This document shows, piece after piece, positions 33,193 through 42,598 of a stretch of 64,000 nucleotides of DNA. The position numbers and the translations under genes are program-made. Position 1 is the stretch's first letter, and every line of letters begins with the position of its first letter. The notes below the pieces were generated by a model. That model was not told the origin of the DNA. It made no database searches and saw nothing but the letters and a program-made list of their open reading frames with translations. The stretch is from Gp6-AA40 sp036407095 (GTDB taxonomy: Bacteria; Acidobacteriota; Vicinamibacteria; Vicinamibacterales; UBA2999): NCBI GenBank assembly GCA_036407095.1, contig DASWZV010000138.1, positions 26,813 to 90,812 on the forward strand. The letters run 5' to 3'.

Positions 33193-34545
33193 GGCAGCGT
33201 TCTTCGTCTCGCGTAGCAGACGTGCGGCGACGAGCGCCAGCCCTCCAACCGCGACAATCAGCACCGCCCACAACACGATTCGTTTCCACGGAAGCGGCGT
33301 TGGTGGCGGCTCGAGTGCATTGGATCCACCGAGACTGCGCGGCTCACCGAGCGTCGCGACGCGGACCTGCGCTCCGTCTCCTGCCCGATTGAGACTCGCG
33401 AGCAATTCGTCGACGGGTGCATCGGCGGGTCCGACACGTCCACTGCCGAAGGCGAGCGTATAGGGCGCTGGTCCTCGAGCCACGAACACGAGCTCGTGCG
33501 GATGCCATCCGACTGTGAGACGCGGCGCGCGATTCAGTTTCCATCCTCCGTCTCGCATCGTCTCGACCGTCCAGTAGCGATCTGTCGTGCGGCCGATGCG
33601 TACGTACGGACTGCGAATCGGTCCGCCCGGGCCCTGCAATACATAGAACAAACCAGAATGACTCAGCTCCCAGGGAGACGTTGACGCAGGTCGCGAGCGG
33701 ATGGTGATGAGGTCGGTATCGGTTGGATCGGCGAACTCGAGGTCGAGGTATTCAATCGGAAGAAACGCGTGAGTGTCGTAGTGCGCGATGCCGACAGGCT
33801 CGAGGCGCCCGGCCGATACGCTGCGCCAATGGATCTCGGCCTGGGCGGCGTTCGATCGAGGCCGCAGGCGAACTGACTTCACCGTCACGTCAGCAAGCTC
33901 ACGCGGCCACGAGATTCTGAAGTACTTCGCGCGCTGCGCGCCTGCCAGCTCGATCTCGTTCTGCGTCAGCATGAACGTGTCGCGCCGCAGCTGCGCGATC
34001 GCGGCCGACGGCACAATGGTGCGCCAGCCGTTCAAGTCGTCGGACGCAGACACGCTGACCGGCACGAGAAAAGTCGCACCCGGTGCCGCGTCCCAGATCA
34101 ACGACAGCCTCGATATCGGCTCCGTGAGGCCGGTGGCGTCGACGAGGTACGCGGTGGTCGATCGACCTGCCTTTCGATCGTTCGTCACCTCGAGCACTGC
34201 GCCGTCAGCGCCAACCTTGACCTGCGTCCTCGCCGACACACCCGACGCGGCCTCGGTCATCGGAAACGATGGCACCAGGCGCCATGCCGAGTCGGGACTC
34301 GCCGTGCGCGGCACCTCGCGCAACGTATGCGGCACGGTCTCGCCGGTCGCGTTGAGCACACGCATGTCCGCAAGGTCCGGACGCGTCGACGTGTCATACA
34401 CCTCGTCCGGAAGTTCGATCCGATAGAGGCTTCCGCCGCCGTCAGTTCGAATCTCGGCGCCGCGCGCGAAATCCTTCGTCGACACTTGCGCGAGGATCAG
34501 GGCGGGAGCAACGACGAGCGCAGCCAGTGCGAGCGCGCACCTCAT
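33190..34545 (-). CDS. DUF3999 domain protein with C-terminal membrane anchor
   Basis: 451 residues with a signal peptide (MRCALALAALVVAPALILAQ) and a C-terminal transmembrane helix near 420-440 (IVLWAVLIVAVGGLALVAARLL). A mostly beta body would lie outside the cytoplasmic membrane. DUF3999 genes regularly follow DUF2339 genes, as here; the start overlaps the DUF2339 stop by four bases (ATGA). The function is unknown; a partner role to the DUF2339 membrane protein is inferred. Confidence 0.9.
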   Translation of the reverse strand: MRCALALAALVVAPALILAQVSTKDFARGAEIRTDGGGSLYRIELPDEVYDTSTRPDLADMRVLNATGETVPHTLREVPRTASPDSAWRLVPSFPMTEAASGVSARTQVKVGADGAVLEVTNDRKAGRSTTAYLVDATGLTEPISRLSLIWDAAPGATFLVPVSVSASDDLNGWRTIVPSAAIAQLRRDTFMLTQNEIELAGAQRAKYFRISWPRELADVTVKSVRLRPRSNAAQAEIHWRSVSAGRLEPVGIAHYDTHAFLPIEYLDLEFADPTDTDLITIRSRPASTSPWELSHSGLFYVLQGPGGPIRSPYVRIGRTTDRYWTVETMRDGGWKLNRAPRLTVGWHPHELVFVARGPAPYTLAFGSGRVGPADAPVDELLASLNRAGDGAQVRVATLGEPRSLGGSNALEPPPTPLPWKRIVLWAVLIVAVGGLALVAARLLRETKNAA

Positions 34546-37295
34546 GCGGCTCCTTCGGTTTTGGGAGGAGCCGGGGCAAAGTAGCCGATCACGAGAATCA
34601 GGACGCCGGTCGCAAGGAACGACACGATGCGCGCCACGCCGCCGACGTTGCCCAGATCGATGAGAAAGAGCTTCACGATGAGCGCCGCCAGCACACCTGC
34701 GCCGATCATCCAGACCGGGCGGCTGATGCGGATGCGAGCAAGCGCCATCAGAATGCCGGCGGTCACCCCCCAGAGAATCGAGATGCCGGCCTGGAAGACA
34801 GACGAATCGAGAAGCGACTCGATCTCGAAGGGCACGTGCCAGTAGAAGTGGACCACGCGGCCCACCATCATGTTGATCGCGACGAAGGCGAGCCCGGCGA
34901 CAAGCGTCAGACCCCAGCGACGCGGCGACTCAGTGAAATGGGGTCGGGAGTCATTTTGGCGTGTGGAGTCTGGCGACAATGACTCTCGACCCCATTGCAG
35001 AAACGCGACGATCAGACCGATCGCCTGTACGAGCTCCAGCGGATTCACGATCGGCACATACGGCAACGGATCGGGATTACCGCTCTGTGTCGATGCCCAT
35101 CCCACCCACAGGATGATGCCCGCTGCCGGCGCAAGCGGAACGATCTCTCGATAGAGCGATGAGAAGCGCTGCACCGGCCAGGCGAGCGAGGGGCCCACCG
35201 CGCGGAGCGCCAGCAGGATCAACGCGGGCACGAGACACCAGATCGTCATCGACCACGTGAGCGTGTCGGGGACGGCATGGCGCACCGCGACGACAATCGA
35301 CCAGGTCGCCAGGAAGATCACGAGCCACGCCGTCCCGGCATGCCACATCGTGACGACAGACGAGGGCCAGGCGCGCTCGAACCAGTACATCAGGAGATAG
35401 CTGGCGACGATCACTCCGAGCCAGGCGGCCCACCCGAGATTGATCAGCGGCCCCTGGTACTGGAAAAAGAAGGCCGGTATGACCGCCAACCACATCAACG
35501 GCCCCATCGGCATGGTCGACAGCCTCATCGCGCGCCAGTCCCACGCGCGGGCGAGCAGACCGGTCAGCACGGCGCTGCCGGCAAATGCGAGGAGCTGTAC
35601 GGCGGGCTCATGCGACGGCCCGACGTGGCGATCGACCTCGACGAACGTCGCGCCGAACCACCAGAGCAGACCCCAGATCAGCAGAACCCACTCGATCGGC
35701 CGCTCGAGATCAGCGAGCCGGTCGCGACCCTTCGACAGCAGTCGTCCTCCGACGACGCTGCCAGCGGCAATGGCGGCACACGCGAGGAATCGGGCGTTGA
35801 GGACCGCGAGCGCGCTCGCCATCGGCGTGGCGATGACCGCAAACGCCGCGCCGGCGGCGACGAGGAGAGCCGACCCCGTGAGCCTCGCGAGGAGACGATT
35901 CTGCCGCACACCGATCCAGACGAGCCCCGTGCCTTCGAGCGCCCACGCCGCTGCAGTGGCGTGCCCGTCGAAGGCAAGCGGCACCGCAAGGATCAGGAAG
36001 ACCACGCCCAACGCGAGCAACGCTTCAGCCAGCTGCCGCAGTGCCGAGTCCCGTCGCCACAACGCGCGCGTCATCGCGAGGTACAAGGCACTCAGCGCGA
36101 CCGCGGAGTACGCGCGTCCGAACGGAATCTCGCGGACGAGGACGCTCTGCATGGTGAACGCGATCGCTGGCACACCGAAGACCAGTGTGCCGTCAATGTA
36201 TCCGCGCAGCTCCGGCGCCTGTCGGTGCGCGAAGAGCACAGCGACTGCGAGGAAGAGCAGGAAGAAGAAGATCAGAAACGGTTCGGTGGTCGAGAAGAAT
36301 GCGGGTTGATAGAACTGCTGTCCCCAGAGGAAGCCGATGCCAAATGTGAAGACGAACGCCAGCCAGTTCAGAAAACGCCACGCCCGAAACCACGCGATGC
36401 CGAGCACGCCAAGGTTCAACACCGCATAGTACGAGAAGAGCGCGACGTGACTGCCACCACCAGTGGAGGCAAGAATCGGCGCGAGGAAGCCGCCGGTTAC
36501 TCCGATGGCAGCGAGCGAGAGGGCATTCTGCACCACAGCCAGCACGCCGCTGAACGCGACGACCGTCAGCAACAAGGCGAACGTGAGCGGCGCCGGCAAC
36601 AGTGCATACAGTCGAAACGCAGCGAAGATCGTCAGGTACAGAAGGCCGACGGCACCGCCCTGCAGCACCATCGCGTACTCCGGTCGCGAACGTCGCAGAA
36701 ACCATCCGATGCCAAGCAGCACCAGCGATCCCGCGGCGACTGCCATCAGGCGGAACTCGATCGGCAGCAGCCCGCGATCGGCGGCATACCGGACCAGGAA
36801 GGCCACGCCAAAGAACACGATGACCATGCCGACCTTGGCGACGACGTTGCCGGTGGTGAAGAACTCGACGAGCCAGAAGGGCTGCGCCGGAGCCGGTTCG
36901 GTCACAGGCGGAACCGGCGTGTGCGCGGCCGGCCCGAATGCCGGCATCGGTGTCGGGATTGCCGCCGGCGGAACGCGTGGCTCGGCCGGAGCCGGCGATG
37001 CAGTCGGTGCCGGTGCTTGCGGCGTCGGCGGAACGGGCCTGGGAGGGGCGGCCGCTTTCGCCTCTGGCGGCGCGGCCGGCGCCGGCGCTTGACGTTTGAT
37101 CTTCAGCAGCTCTCGCTCGAGGCTGTCGTAGCGAGCCTGCAGATCGTCGACGCGTCCCCGGAGGCGAAGGTGCGCGTCACCGAGCTCCACGAGTCGGCCG
37201 AAGAGGAATCCGACGCCAAAGCCGAGTACGGCGGTTGCCCAGGCATCGAGAGTCCAGCCAATGGCTGCGCCGATCAACCCGAGGATGACGGGCAT
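34542..37295 (-). CDS. DUF2339 polytopic membrane protein
   Basis: 917 residues. The start at 37295 lies four bases after the tannase stop; an upstream Arg-rich extension is rejected because it overlaps the tannase gene. The N-terminus has a hydrophobic segment, a coiled coil (RVDDLQARYDSLERELLKIK) and a Pro/Ala-rich linker to about 120. More than twenty hydrophobic helices follow. The family has no known function. A 60-base palindromic element is inserted in frame at 34937-34996, giving about 20 polar residues between two membrane helices. The protein remains open to its end. Confidence 0.9.
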   Translation of the reverse strand: MPVILGLIGAAIGWTLDAWATAVLGFGVGFLFGRLVELGDAHLRLRGRVDDLQARYDSLERELLKIKRQAPAPAAPPEAKAAAPPRPVPPTPQAPAPTASPAPAEPRVPPAAIPTPMPAFGPAAHTPVPPVTEPAPAQPFWLVEFFTTGNVVAKVGMVIVFFGVAFLVRYAADRGLLPIEFRLMAVAAGSLVLLGIGWFLRRSRPEYAMVLQGGAVGLLYLTIFAAFRLYALLPAPLTFALLLTVVAFSGVLAVVQNALSLAAIGVTGGFLAPILASTGGGSHVALFSYYAVLNLGVLGIAWFRAWRFLNWLAFVFTFGIGFLWGQQFYQPAFFSTTEPFLIFFFLLFLAVAVLFAHRQAPELRGYIDGTLVFGVPAIAFTMQSVLVREIPFGRAYSAVALSALYLAMTRALWRRDSALRQLAEALLALGVVFLILAVPLAFDGHATAAAWALEGTGLVWIGVRQNRLLARLTGSALLVAAGAAFAVIATPMASALAVLNARFLACAAIAAGSVVGGRLLSKGRDRLADLERPIEWVLLIWGLLWWFGATFVEVDRHVGPSHEPAVQLLAFAGSAVLTGLLARAWDWRAMRLSTMPMGPLMWLAVIPAFFFQYQGPLINLGWAAWLGVIVASYLLMYWFERAWPSSVVTMWHAGTAWLVIFLATWSIVVAVRHAVPDTLTWSMTIWCLVPALILLALRAVGPSLAWPVQRFSSLYREIVPLAPAAGIILWVGWASTQSGNPDPLPYVPIVNPLELVQAIGLIVAFLQWGRESLSPDSTRQNDSRPHFTESPRRWGLTLVAGLAFVAINMMVGRVVHFYWHVPFEIESLLDSSVFQAGISILWGVTAGILMALARIRISRPVWMIGAGVLAALIVKLFLIDLGNVGGVARIVSFLATGVLILVIGYFAPAPPKTEGAA
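34937..34996 (-). repeat. GGGGTCGGGAGTC palindromic element, in-frame copy inside DUF2339
   Basis: The arms AATGGGGTCGGGAGTCATT (34937-34955) and its inverted copy (34978-34996) match at 18 of 19 bases. The length is 60 bases, exactly 20 codons, and the frame is intact. It encodes a polar loop beginning QWGRESLSPDS and ending NDSRPHF. The same arm occurs at the regulator stop at 16627-16680. Confidence 0.88.
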
Positions 37296-37299
37296 CGGT

Positions 37300-38802
37300 C
37301 TACTTGCAGATGAAGCTCGCCTCGTCGTCGATGCTGCCTGAGCCCTTGTAGCGCGCGACCTGCGGCCACGCGCACAGCGGGCGCGTGCGATCGGCTTTCC
37401 CGTCGCGCACGCGTGAGGCGTTGACGCGCGCCGGCGCCTGCCCACGATCGGCCCACGCGTCCAGCACCGGCACGAAGTCGAACGAGCTCGTGCCGTTGCC
37501 GCCGCCGCAGTGGCCCATGCCCGGAACCATGAATACGCGCACGGAGTCTCTCGCGCTCTTCGTCTTCTTCAAGACGTCGTCGTAGTAGCGCACGAGGTTG
37601 CCGGGTGGGATGCCGGGCTCGGCCCAGCCCTGATACATGATCAGTTTTCCGCCGCGCTTCGTGAACGGGCTCATGTCGGGATCGTTGGCCTCGAACACGA
37701 GATTGCCGCCCTTGCTCGCACGCTCGACGTCCGAGTCGTAGTTCAACGATTTCGGATCCCAGTTCGGATCCTTGAACACGATGTATTTGAAGTAGTCGAC
37801 CGCGTAGCCGACCGGGACCGGATTCCATCCGAGTTCACTCCCGCGCTCGAGGCCCGGGAAGATGTGCGCGCCGGTGCGAGGATTCGACGGACCCGCATAG
37901 ATGCGGCGCACGCCATCGGCCTGCGCAGGCGTGAGGCAGGATGTCTGGTCAGCACCCTCTTTGCAGACCAGGACCTTTGGATCGAATTTGCAGGCGGGCG
38001 GATTCTCGAGCACGCCGTCCGTCACGCCATCGAGCTCGTCGCACGCCGTCATGACCGCATCGTGCACGAGAGCAAGCTGCTCGCGGGGCAGCGCGGAGGC
38101 GGGATCGGCGAGCGCCTGGTAAAACCAGATCTGACCGAACGCCTGCTTCGAGGTGTAACTGGCCGGCGCGCCGGCGATGATGCCGTTGAAATCCTCCGGG
38201 TACTTCTGGGCGGCGGTCAGTGCCTGCCGGCCGCCGGTCGAGCAGCCGTTGAAATAGGACAGCTTCGGCGCATTGCCGTAGAAACCATCTACGGTCGCCT
38301 TCGCCGCAACGGTCGTCTCGTGAATGGCGCGGTGCGCGAAATCGATCAACACGTCCTCGTTGACGAATGTGTTGGTCGACGGCCCCGTATGACCCGTGTC
38401 AGTGCTCGCCGTCGCGTATCCCGCCGCGAGCGCGTTGGCCATGGCGGGATAACTGATCGTGCCAGCAAAGCCGCCGTTGCCGACGACCTGCAGTTTGCCG
38501 TTCCATCCGCTCGCGGGCAGCCACACTTCCGCTTTGATATCCGAGCCGGCCGCGGGTTTGAGCGTCATCGCCACGCGACAGAACGCGCCGAGCTTCACGA
38601 AAGGATTTGCGCCGCCCGGCCCACCACCCGCGCGGCCGCTCGGCGGCGTGAATGAGCCGGGCGCGACGGCCTGCGCCGACGTCACCCTTCCACCGCGCAC
38701 TGCGAGCGCAGTCAGTTGTTCACAGGTCGCTGCCAGCGCGCTGGTGGAACAGAACAGGCCCAACACGATCACCACCGAGGAAACGAAGGTGAGCTTTGGC
38801 AT
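37300..38802 (-). CDS. Tannase/feruloyl esterase family secreted hydrolase
   Basis: 500 residues from the ATG at 38802 (a GTG two codons upstream is possible), with a signal peptide ending near ALA. The serine hydrolase core is clear: the nucleophile in FNGCSTGGRQ, a conserved acidic region (KLIMYQGWAEPGIPP), and the catalytic His in VPGMGHCGGG. The cysteines next to Ser and His match the CS-D-HC disulfide arrangement of this family. It hydrolyses gallate, ferulate or related aromatic esters, or MHET-like esters. It is immediately followed by DUF2339 on the same strand. Confidence 0.93.
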   Translation of the reverse strand: MPKLTFVSSVVIVLGLFCSTSALAATCEQLTALAVRGGRVTSAQAVAPGSFTPPSGRAGGGPGGANPFVKLGAFCRVAMTLKPAAGSDIKAEVWLPASGWNGKLQVVGNGGFAGTISYPAMANALAAGYATASTDTGHTGPSTNTFVNEDVLIDFAHRAIHETTVAAKATVDGFYGNAPKLSYFNGCSTGGRQALTAAQKYPEDFNGIIAGAPASYTSKQAFGQIWFYQALADPASALPREQLALVHDAVMTACDELDGVTDGVLENPPACKFDPKVLVCKEGADQTSCLTPAQADGVRRIYAGPSNPRTGAHIFPGLERGSELGWNPVPVGYAVDYFKYIVFKDPNWDPKSLNYDSDVERASKGGNLVFEANDPDMSPFTKRGGKLIMYQGWAEPGIPPGNLVRYYDDVLKKTKSARDSVRVFMVPGMGHCGGGNGTSSFDFVPVLDAWADRGQAPARVNASRVRDGKADRTRPLCAWPQVARYKGSGSIDDEASFICK

Positions 38803-38857
38803 GGGCACATAGTAACGCCCAAATCACAGCCGCAAGTAAATCGGACTCGCCTTACGG

Positions 38858-38968
38858 ATCAGGAAGCAGGATTCAGGAATCAGGAATCAGGAGGCAGGAG
38901 GATTCAGGCACGTTCGGCGCCGGCCTCGTTCCTGCTTCCTCCTGATTCCTGATTCCTGATTCCTGATT
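38858..38968. repeat. Inverted arrays of TGATTCC heptamers
   Basis: The left array, 38858-38909, reads AGGAATC-type heptamers and the right array, 38925-38968, is its inverse with clean tandem TGATTCC units. The two fold together around a GC-rich centre (GGCGCCGGCC). It lies in the divergent gap between the tannase and the efflux-pump gene. Confidence 0.85.
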
Positions 38969-38990
38969 TTCTGCGTGGTACCCTGTGGAG

Positions 38991-40505
38991 ATGTCGGCGT
39001 CCCATCCCCCCATCAGTCTTCCCCGTCGCCGCGCCATCACGGCCGGTCTCCTTCTCGGCATGAGCCTCGGCGCGCTCGAAGCCACGGTCGTCAGCACCGC
39101 GATGCCGACCGTCATCGCGCAACTGGGCGGCCTCGCGCATTACAGCTGGGTGTTCTCGGCCTATCTGCTGACGTCGACTGCGTCGGTTCCGATCTGGGGG
39201 CGTCTTTCGGATCTCTACGGCCGGCGCCGGATGTACCTCATTGGCGTCGCCGCGTTTCTCCTGGGATCGGTCGCATCGGGCGCGGCCGGGAACATGATGC
39301 AGCTGATCGCGGCGCGCGCGATGCAGGGGCTCGGCGCCGGCGCGATCATCCCGCTCAGCATGACGATCATCGGCGAGCTCTACACGCTCGATGAGCGGGC
39401 ACGCGCGCAGGCGCTCTTCAGCAGCGTGTGGGGTGTCGCGTCGATCGCCGGACCGCTCGTCGGCGGCTACATCACGGACGCGTGGGACTGGCGCTGGGTC
39501 TTCTATCTCAACGTGCCTTTCGGCTTCTGCTGCTTGGCAGTCATCGCGACCGCGTATCCACCCTCACGCCTCACGAAGGACGTCCGCGTCGACTGGCTGG
39601 GGGCGTCGCTGCTGTTCGCGGGCGTGAGTGCGTTGCTCATTGCGCTCGGGGGCGAACTTGGCGGCGCCTGGCCCTGGTTCATCGCCTCGGTTGTCCTGCT
39701 CTCCGCGTTCGTCGTCGTCGAGCGCCGGGCGAGCGAGCCGATCATGCCGGTCGACCTGTTTCGCCTGCCAGTGATGAACCGGACGCTCGTCGTCGTCTTC
39801 CTCGTGGGCTTCGCACTCTTCGGCGCGATCGCGTTCATCCCGCTGTACGTGCAGAGCGTGATGGCTGGCACCGCCACGCAGGGCGGCCAGGTGCTGACCC
39901 CACTCTTCCTGGGGTGGGTCGTGATGTCGATCGTGGGCGCGAGGACGACCATCCGCATGGGCTACCGTGTGGCTGCGATCGCCGGCAGCATCGTGATGAC
40001 GCTCGGATTTGTCGGGTTGACGTTCCTGGACACGCATTCGACGCGTACGCTGCTGCTGGGAAGCTGCCTCGTGCTCGGCGCCGGCATGGGCACGCAGATG
40101 ATCTCGATGCTGCTCGCCGTACAACACGGGGTCGACCGGTCGCGACTGGGGATCGCCACCTCACTCAATCAGTTCTCGCGCAGCGTCGGTGCCGCAGTTG
40201 GCGTCTCCGCGATGGGCGCGATCCTGGCGCGGACGCTCGCCGGCGTGACCTTGCCGGGCCCGATGACAGGTGCGGCGTCGACGGCAATCGTGTTGTCGCC
40301 GGCGATGCGCGAACTGTTCGCGTCTGGTCTGCACCGCGTCTTCATTGCCGGCCTCATCGTCTCGGCGACCGGTTTCGTGTCGACACTCTTCCTGCCCGCC
40401 GTGCATTTCACGCGCAGTATCCCGGAGACGGCCGGCGAGCAGGTGATCGAAGCCGAAATGACGAACTTGCGCGTGGAGGACGAACCGATCGCGGTCCCAG
40501 AGTAG
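38991..40505 (+). CDS. DHA2-family MFS efflux pump (EmrB/QacA type)
   Basis: 504 residues from the ATG at 38991; a GTG two codons earlier is an alternative and the ribosome site is poor. About 14 hydrophobic segments are present. The D1 region is LGALEATVVSTAMPTVI. Motif A is GRLSDLYGRRRMYLIG and motif C is GPLVGGYITDAWDWRWVFYLNVPFG. These are typical of proton-driven multidrug exporters. It precedes an amidase and a TipAS-type MerR regulator on the same strand, which suggests drug or toxic-amide handling. Confidence 0.92.
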   Translation: MSASHPPISLPRRRAITAGLLLGMSLGALEATVVSTAMPTVIAQLGGLAHYSWVFSAYLLTSTASVPIWGRLSDLYGRRRMYLIGVAAFLLGSVASGAAGNMMQLIAARAMQGLGAGAIIPLSMTIIGELYTLDERARAQALFSSVWGVASIAGPLVGGYITDAWDWRWVFYLNVPFGFCCLAVIATAYPPSRLTKDVRVDWLGASLLFAGVSALLIALGGELGGAWPWFIASVVLLSAFVVVERRASEPIMPVDLFRLPVMNRTLVVVFLVGFALFGAIAFIPLYVQSVMAGTATQGGQVLTPLFLGWVVMSIVGARTTIRMGYRVAAIAGSIVMTLGFVGLTFLDTHSTRTLLLGSCLVLGAGMGTQMISMLLAVQHGVDRSRLGIATSLNQFSRSVGAAVGVSAMGAILARTLAGVTLPGPMTGAASTAIVLSPAMRELFASGLHRVFIAGLIVSATGFVSTLFLPAVHFTRSIPETAGEQVIEAEMTNLRVEDEPIAVPE

Positions 40506-40538
40506 GGCCACGCCCTCCTGGACGTGGCTCTCAACGAA

Positions 40539-41975
40539 ATGACGCCCAACGAACTGTGCTTCCTGAGCGCGCGCGAACTCGCACGACTGATTCACGCGCG
40601 GCAGCTCTCGGCGCGTGAGGTGATGCAGGCGCATCTCGATCGGATCCATCGGCTCAATCCCCGTCTCAATGCGATCGTCGCGCTGCTGCCTGAGGACAAG
40701 TGCCTCACGCACGCTGATGAATCCGATCGCCGCGCGGCACGAGGCGAACTGCTCGGGCCGCTGCATGGTCTGCCGATCGCCTTCAAGGATCTGCAGCCGG
40801 CCGTCGGCTTTCCGTTCACGCGCGGCTCGTTGATCTTCAAGAACGATCGACCGCAAGCCGATTCGGTACTCGTCGAGCGTCTACGCGCGGCTGGCGTCAT
40901 CCCGATCGGGAAGACCAACGTGCCCGAGTTCGGGATGGGGTCGCACACGTTCAACCGCGTGTACGGCACGACTCTCAACCCGTACGACCTGACCAAGAGT
41001 GCTGGCGGGTCGAGCGGGGGCGCCGGCGCGGCGCTCGCGGCTGGCCTCCTGCCGATCGCCGACGGCACCGATCTGGGCGGGTCTCTTCGCAACCCCGCGA
41101 ACTTCAACAACGTCGTGGCGCTGCGTCCCACGGTCGGACTCGTTCCGAGCGCACCGGATGCGATGCCGCTGTTCGGACTCTCGGTCAACGGGCCGATGGC
41201 GCGATCAGTGGCCGATGTCGGATGGCTGCTCAGCATCATGGCCGGCCCCGACGATCGCGATCCCGGCTGCGTGCCTTCCGACCCATCGACATTTCGACAG
41301 CCGCCCGATCGGAGCCTGAACGGCGTGCGGATCGCGTGGTGTCCCGATCTCGGCGGCCTGCCGCTCGACCCGCGTGTGCGATCCATCCTCGAGAGTCAAC
41401 GAACCACATTCCAGACGCTTGGCTGCATCGTCGACGAGGCGTATCCGGATTTCAGCAACGTCGATTCGCTCTTTCTCACGATCCGAGCCTGGCGAACGGC
41501 CGCCGTCCTGGGGCCGCTGCTTCACACCCATCGCGATCAGATGAAGGCGGACGCTGTGAGAGAAATCGAAGCCGGCCTCACCCTCACAGGCGCCGAAGTC
41601 GCGCGCGCGATGATTCAGCACGGCGAACTGCTGGATCGGATGCGGCGCTTCCACGAGACCCATCGGTTCATCGTCTGCGCCGTGAATCAGGTGCCGCCGT
41701 TCGACGCCACGCTCGACTGGCCGAAGTCGATCGACGGGGTGCCGATGGACCACTACATCGCGTGGATGAAGTCGACGTACTGGATCAGCGCCATGTGCGG
41801 CCCCGCGATCTCAGTGCCTGCCGGGTTCACACCGGAAGGACTGCCGGTCGGGATCCAGATCGTCGGTCGTCGTCACGACGATCTCGGAGTGCTGCAACTC
41901 GCGTACGCATTCGAACAGGCGACGTGCGTCGGCAGGACTCGTCCTGCGATCGCGGTCGATGAACTGCGGCGGTGA
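40539..41975 (+). CDS. Amidase signature family enzyme, cytoplasmic
   Basis: 478 residues from the ATG at 40539; an in-frame GTG at 40524 is possible, and neither has a good ribosome site. There is no signal peptide. The triad is intact: catalytic Lys in LPIAFKDLQP, Ser-cisSer in AGGSSGGAGAAL, and the nucleophile Ser in TDLGGSLRNPA. The C-terminal PAISVPAGFTPEGLPVGIQIVG is canonical. It hydrolyses an unknown amide. It lies 33 bases downstream of the efflux pump. Unlike the amidase at 10017 it is not exported and keeps the standard GGSSGG motif. Confidence 0.9.
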   Translation: MTPNELCFLSARELARLIHARQLSAREVMQAHLDRIHRLNPRLNAIVALLPEDKCLTHADESDRRAARGELLGPLHGLPIAFKDLQPAVGFPFTRGSLIFKNDRPQADSVLVERLRAAGVIPIGKTNVPEFGMGSHTFNRVYGTTLNPYDLTKSAGGSSGGAGAALAAGLLPIADGTDLGGSLRNPANFNNVVALRPTVGLVPSAPDAMPLFGLSVNGPMARSVADVGWLLSIMAGPDDRDPGCVPSDPSTFRQPPDRSLNGVRIAWCPDLGGLPLDPRVRSILESQRTTFQTLGCIVDEAYPDFSNVDSLFLTIRAWRTAAVLGPLLHTHRDQMKADAVREIEAGLTLTGAEVARAMIQHGELLDRMRRFHETHRFIVCAVNQVPPFDATLDWPKSIDGVPMDHYIAWMKSTYWISAMCGPAISVPAGFTPEGLPVGIQIVGRRHDDLGVLQLAYAFEQATCVGRTRPAIAVDELRR

Positions 41976-42561
41976 GGGAGCGGAGGGGACGGACCTTCAA
42001 CACACGGAGGAAACGGAGATAACGGGGGATGGCTTCGCTCGGCGCGCTGGCCTCGTCATCAGTCGGGCGTTGCTGGCTCGACAGCATCGATGACGTTCGT
42101 ACGATTGTCGAGACCGACGCGTTCAGGGCTGACCATCTGCCGCCTGGATACATAACGCCCGGTGTCGTGCGGTAACGATCGCTGAGTTTGAAGTTGCTCC
42201 GTTTATTGAAGCGACCTCAAATATCTGTCGGCTTTGGCTCTCCTGAGCAACGAGAGTGACCTGTAGCCTCTCTGACCAACCAAGTCGACGCCAGCAACAC
42301 ACTCGCTGGCAGAGCCTTCTAGAGAGCATCGGAGACTGCCGTTCCCCCGTTTCCTGCTCAGAAAATCTGCTTCCAGGCTGACGCCGGAAAACGGAGACGC
42401 AGAGGAAACGGACAAGAACGATTCATACTCCGTTTGCCCCGTTACCTTCGTGTGAAAATCCTCCGTGTTCTCCGCAATTCGTTCGCCAATTTTCAATTGT
42501 GCGGGGTGATGACGACTCCGTGTGTAAACAGTCCGCTTCATCCATCTCCGTTTCCCCTGGC
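41976..42561. other. Gene-free region with remnants of ACGGAG-type palindrome arms
   Basis: Degenerate ACGGAG words occur near 42003-42030 and, inverted, near 42390-42475. The roughly 350 bases between them look lower in GC than neighbouring genes and hold no supported gene, tRNA or transposase remnant. Short frames here lack start signals. It may be an old composite element that has been stretched or has captured unrelated DNA. Confidence 0.5.
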
Positions 42562-42592
42562 TTGACCCTCACGCCGCGTGACGCCCTACGAT
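42562..42592 (+). promoter_or_regulatory. MerR-type promoter with 19-base spacer and central dyad
   Basis: The -35 TTGACC (42562-42567) and -10 TACGAT (42587-42592) are 19 bases apart. The spacer contains the perfect dyad TCACG-CCG-CGTGA at 42569-42581. Over-long spacers with a dyad between the boxes are the hallmark of promoters activated by MerR-family regulators. The predicted start of transcription, about seven bases after the -10, falls on the regulator's ATG at 42599, so the message may be leaderless. This agrees with the missing ribosome site. Confidence 0.7.
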
Positions 42593-42598
42593 GCGTGC

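Noticed and set aside
35277..37313. 678-residue Arg/Glu-rich frame on the plus strand
   Set aside because: It is antisense to DUF2339, whose membrane helices and partner gene support the minus-strand reading.
38858..38968. Possible CRISPR array
   Set aside because: The repeat unit is seven bases with no spacers, arranged as two facing arms, and no cas genes are present.
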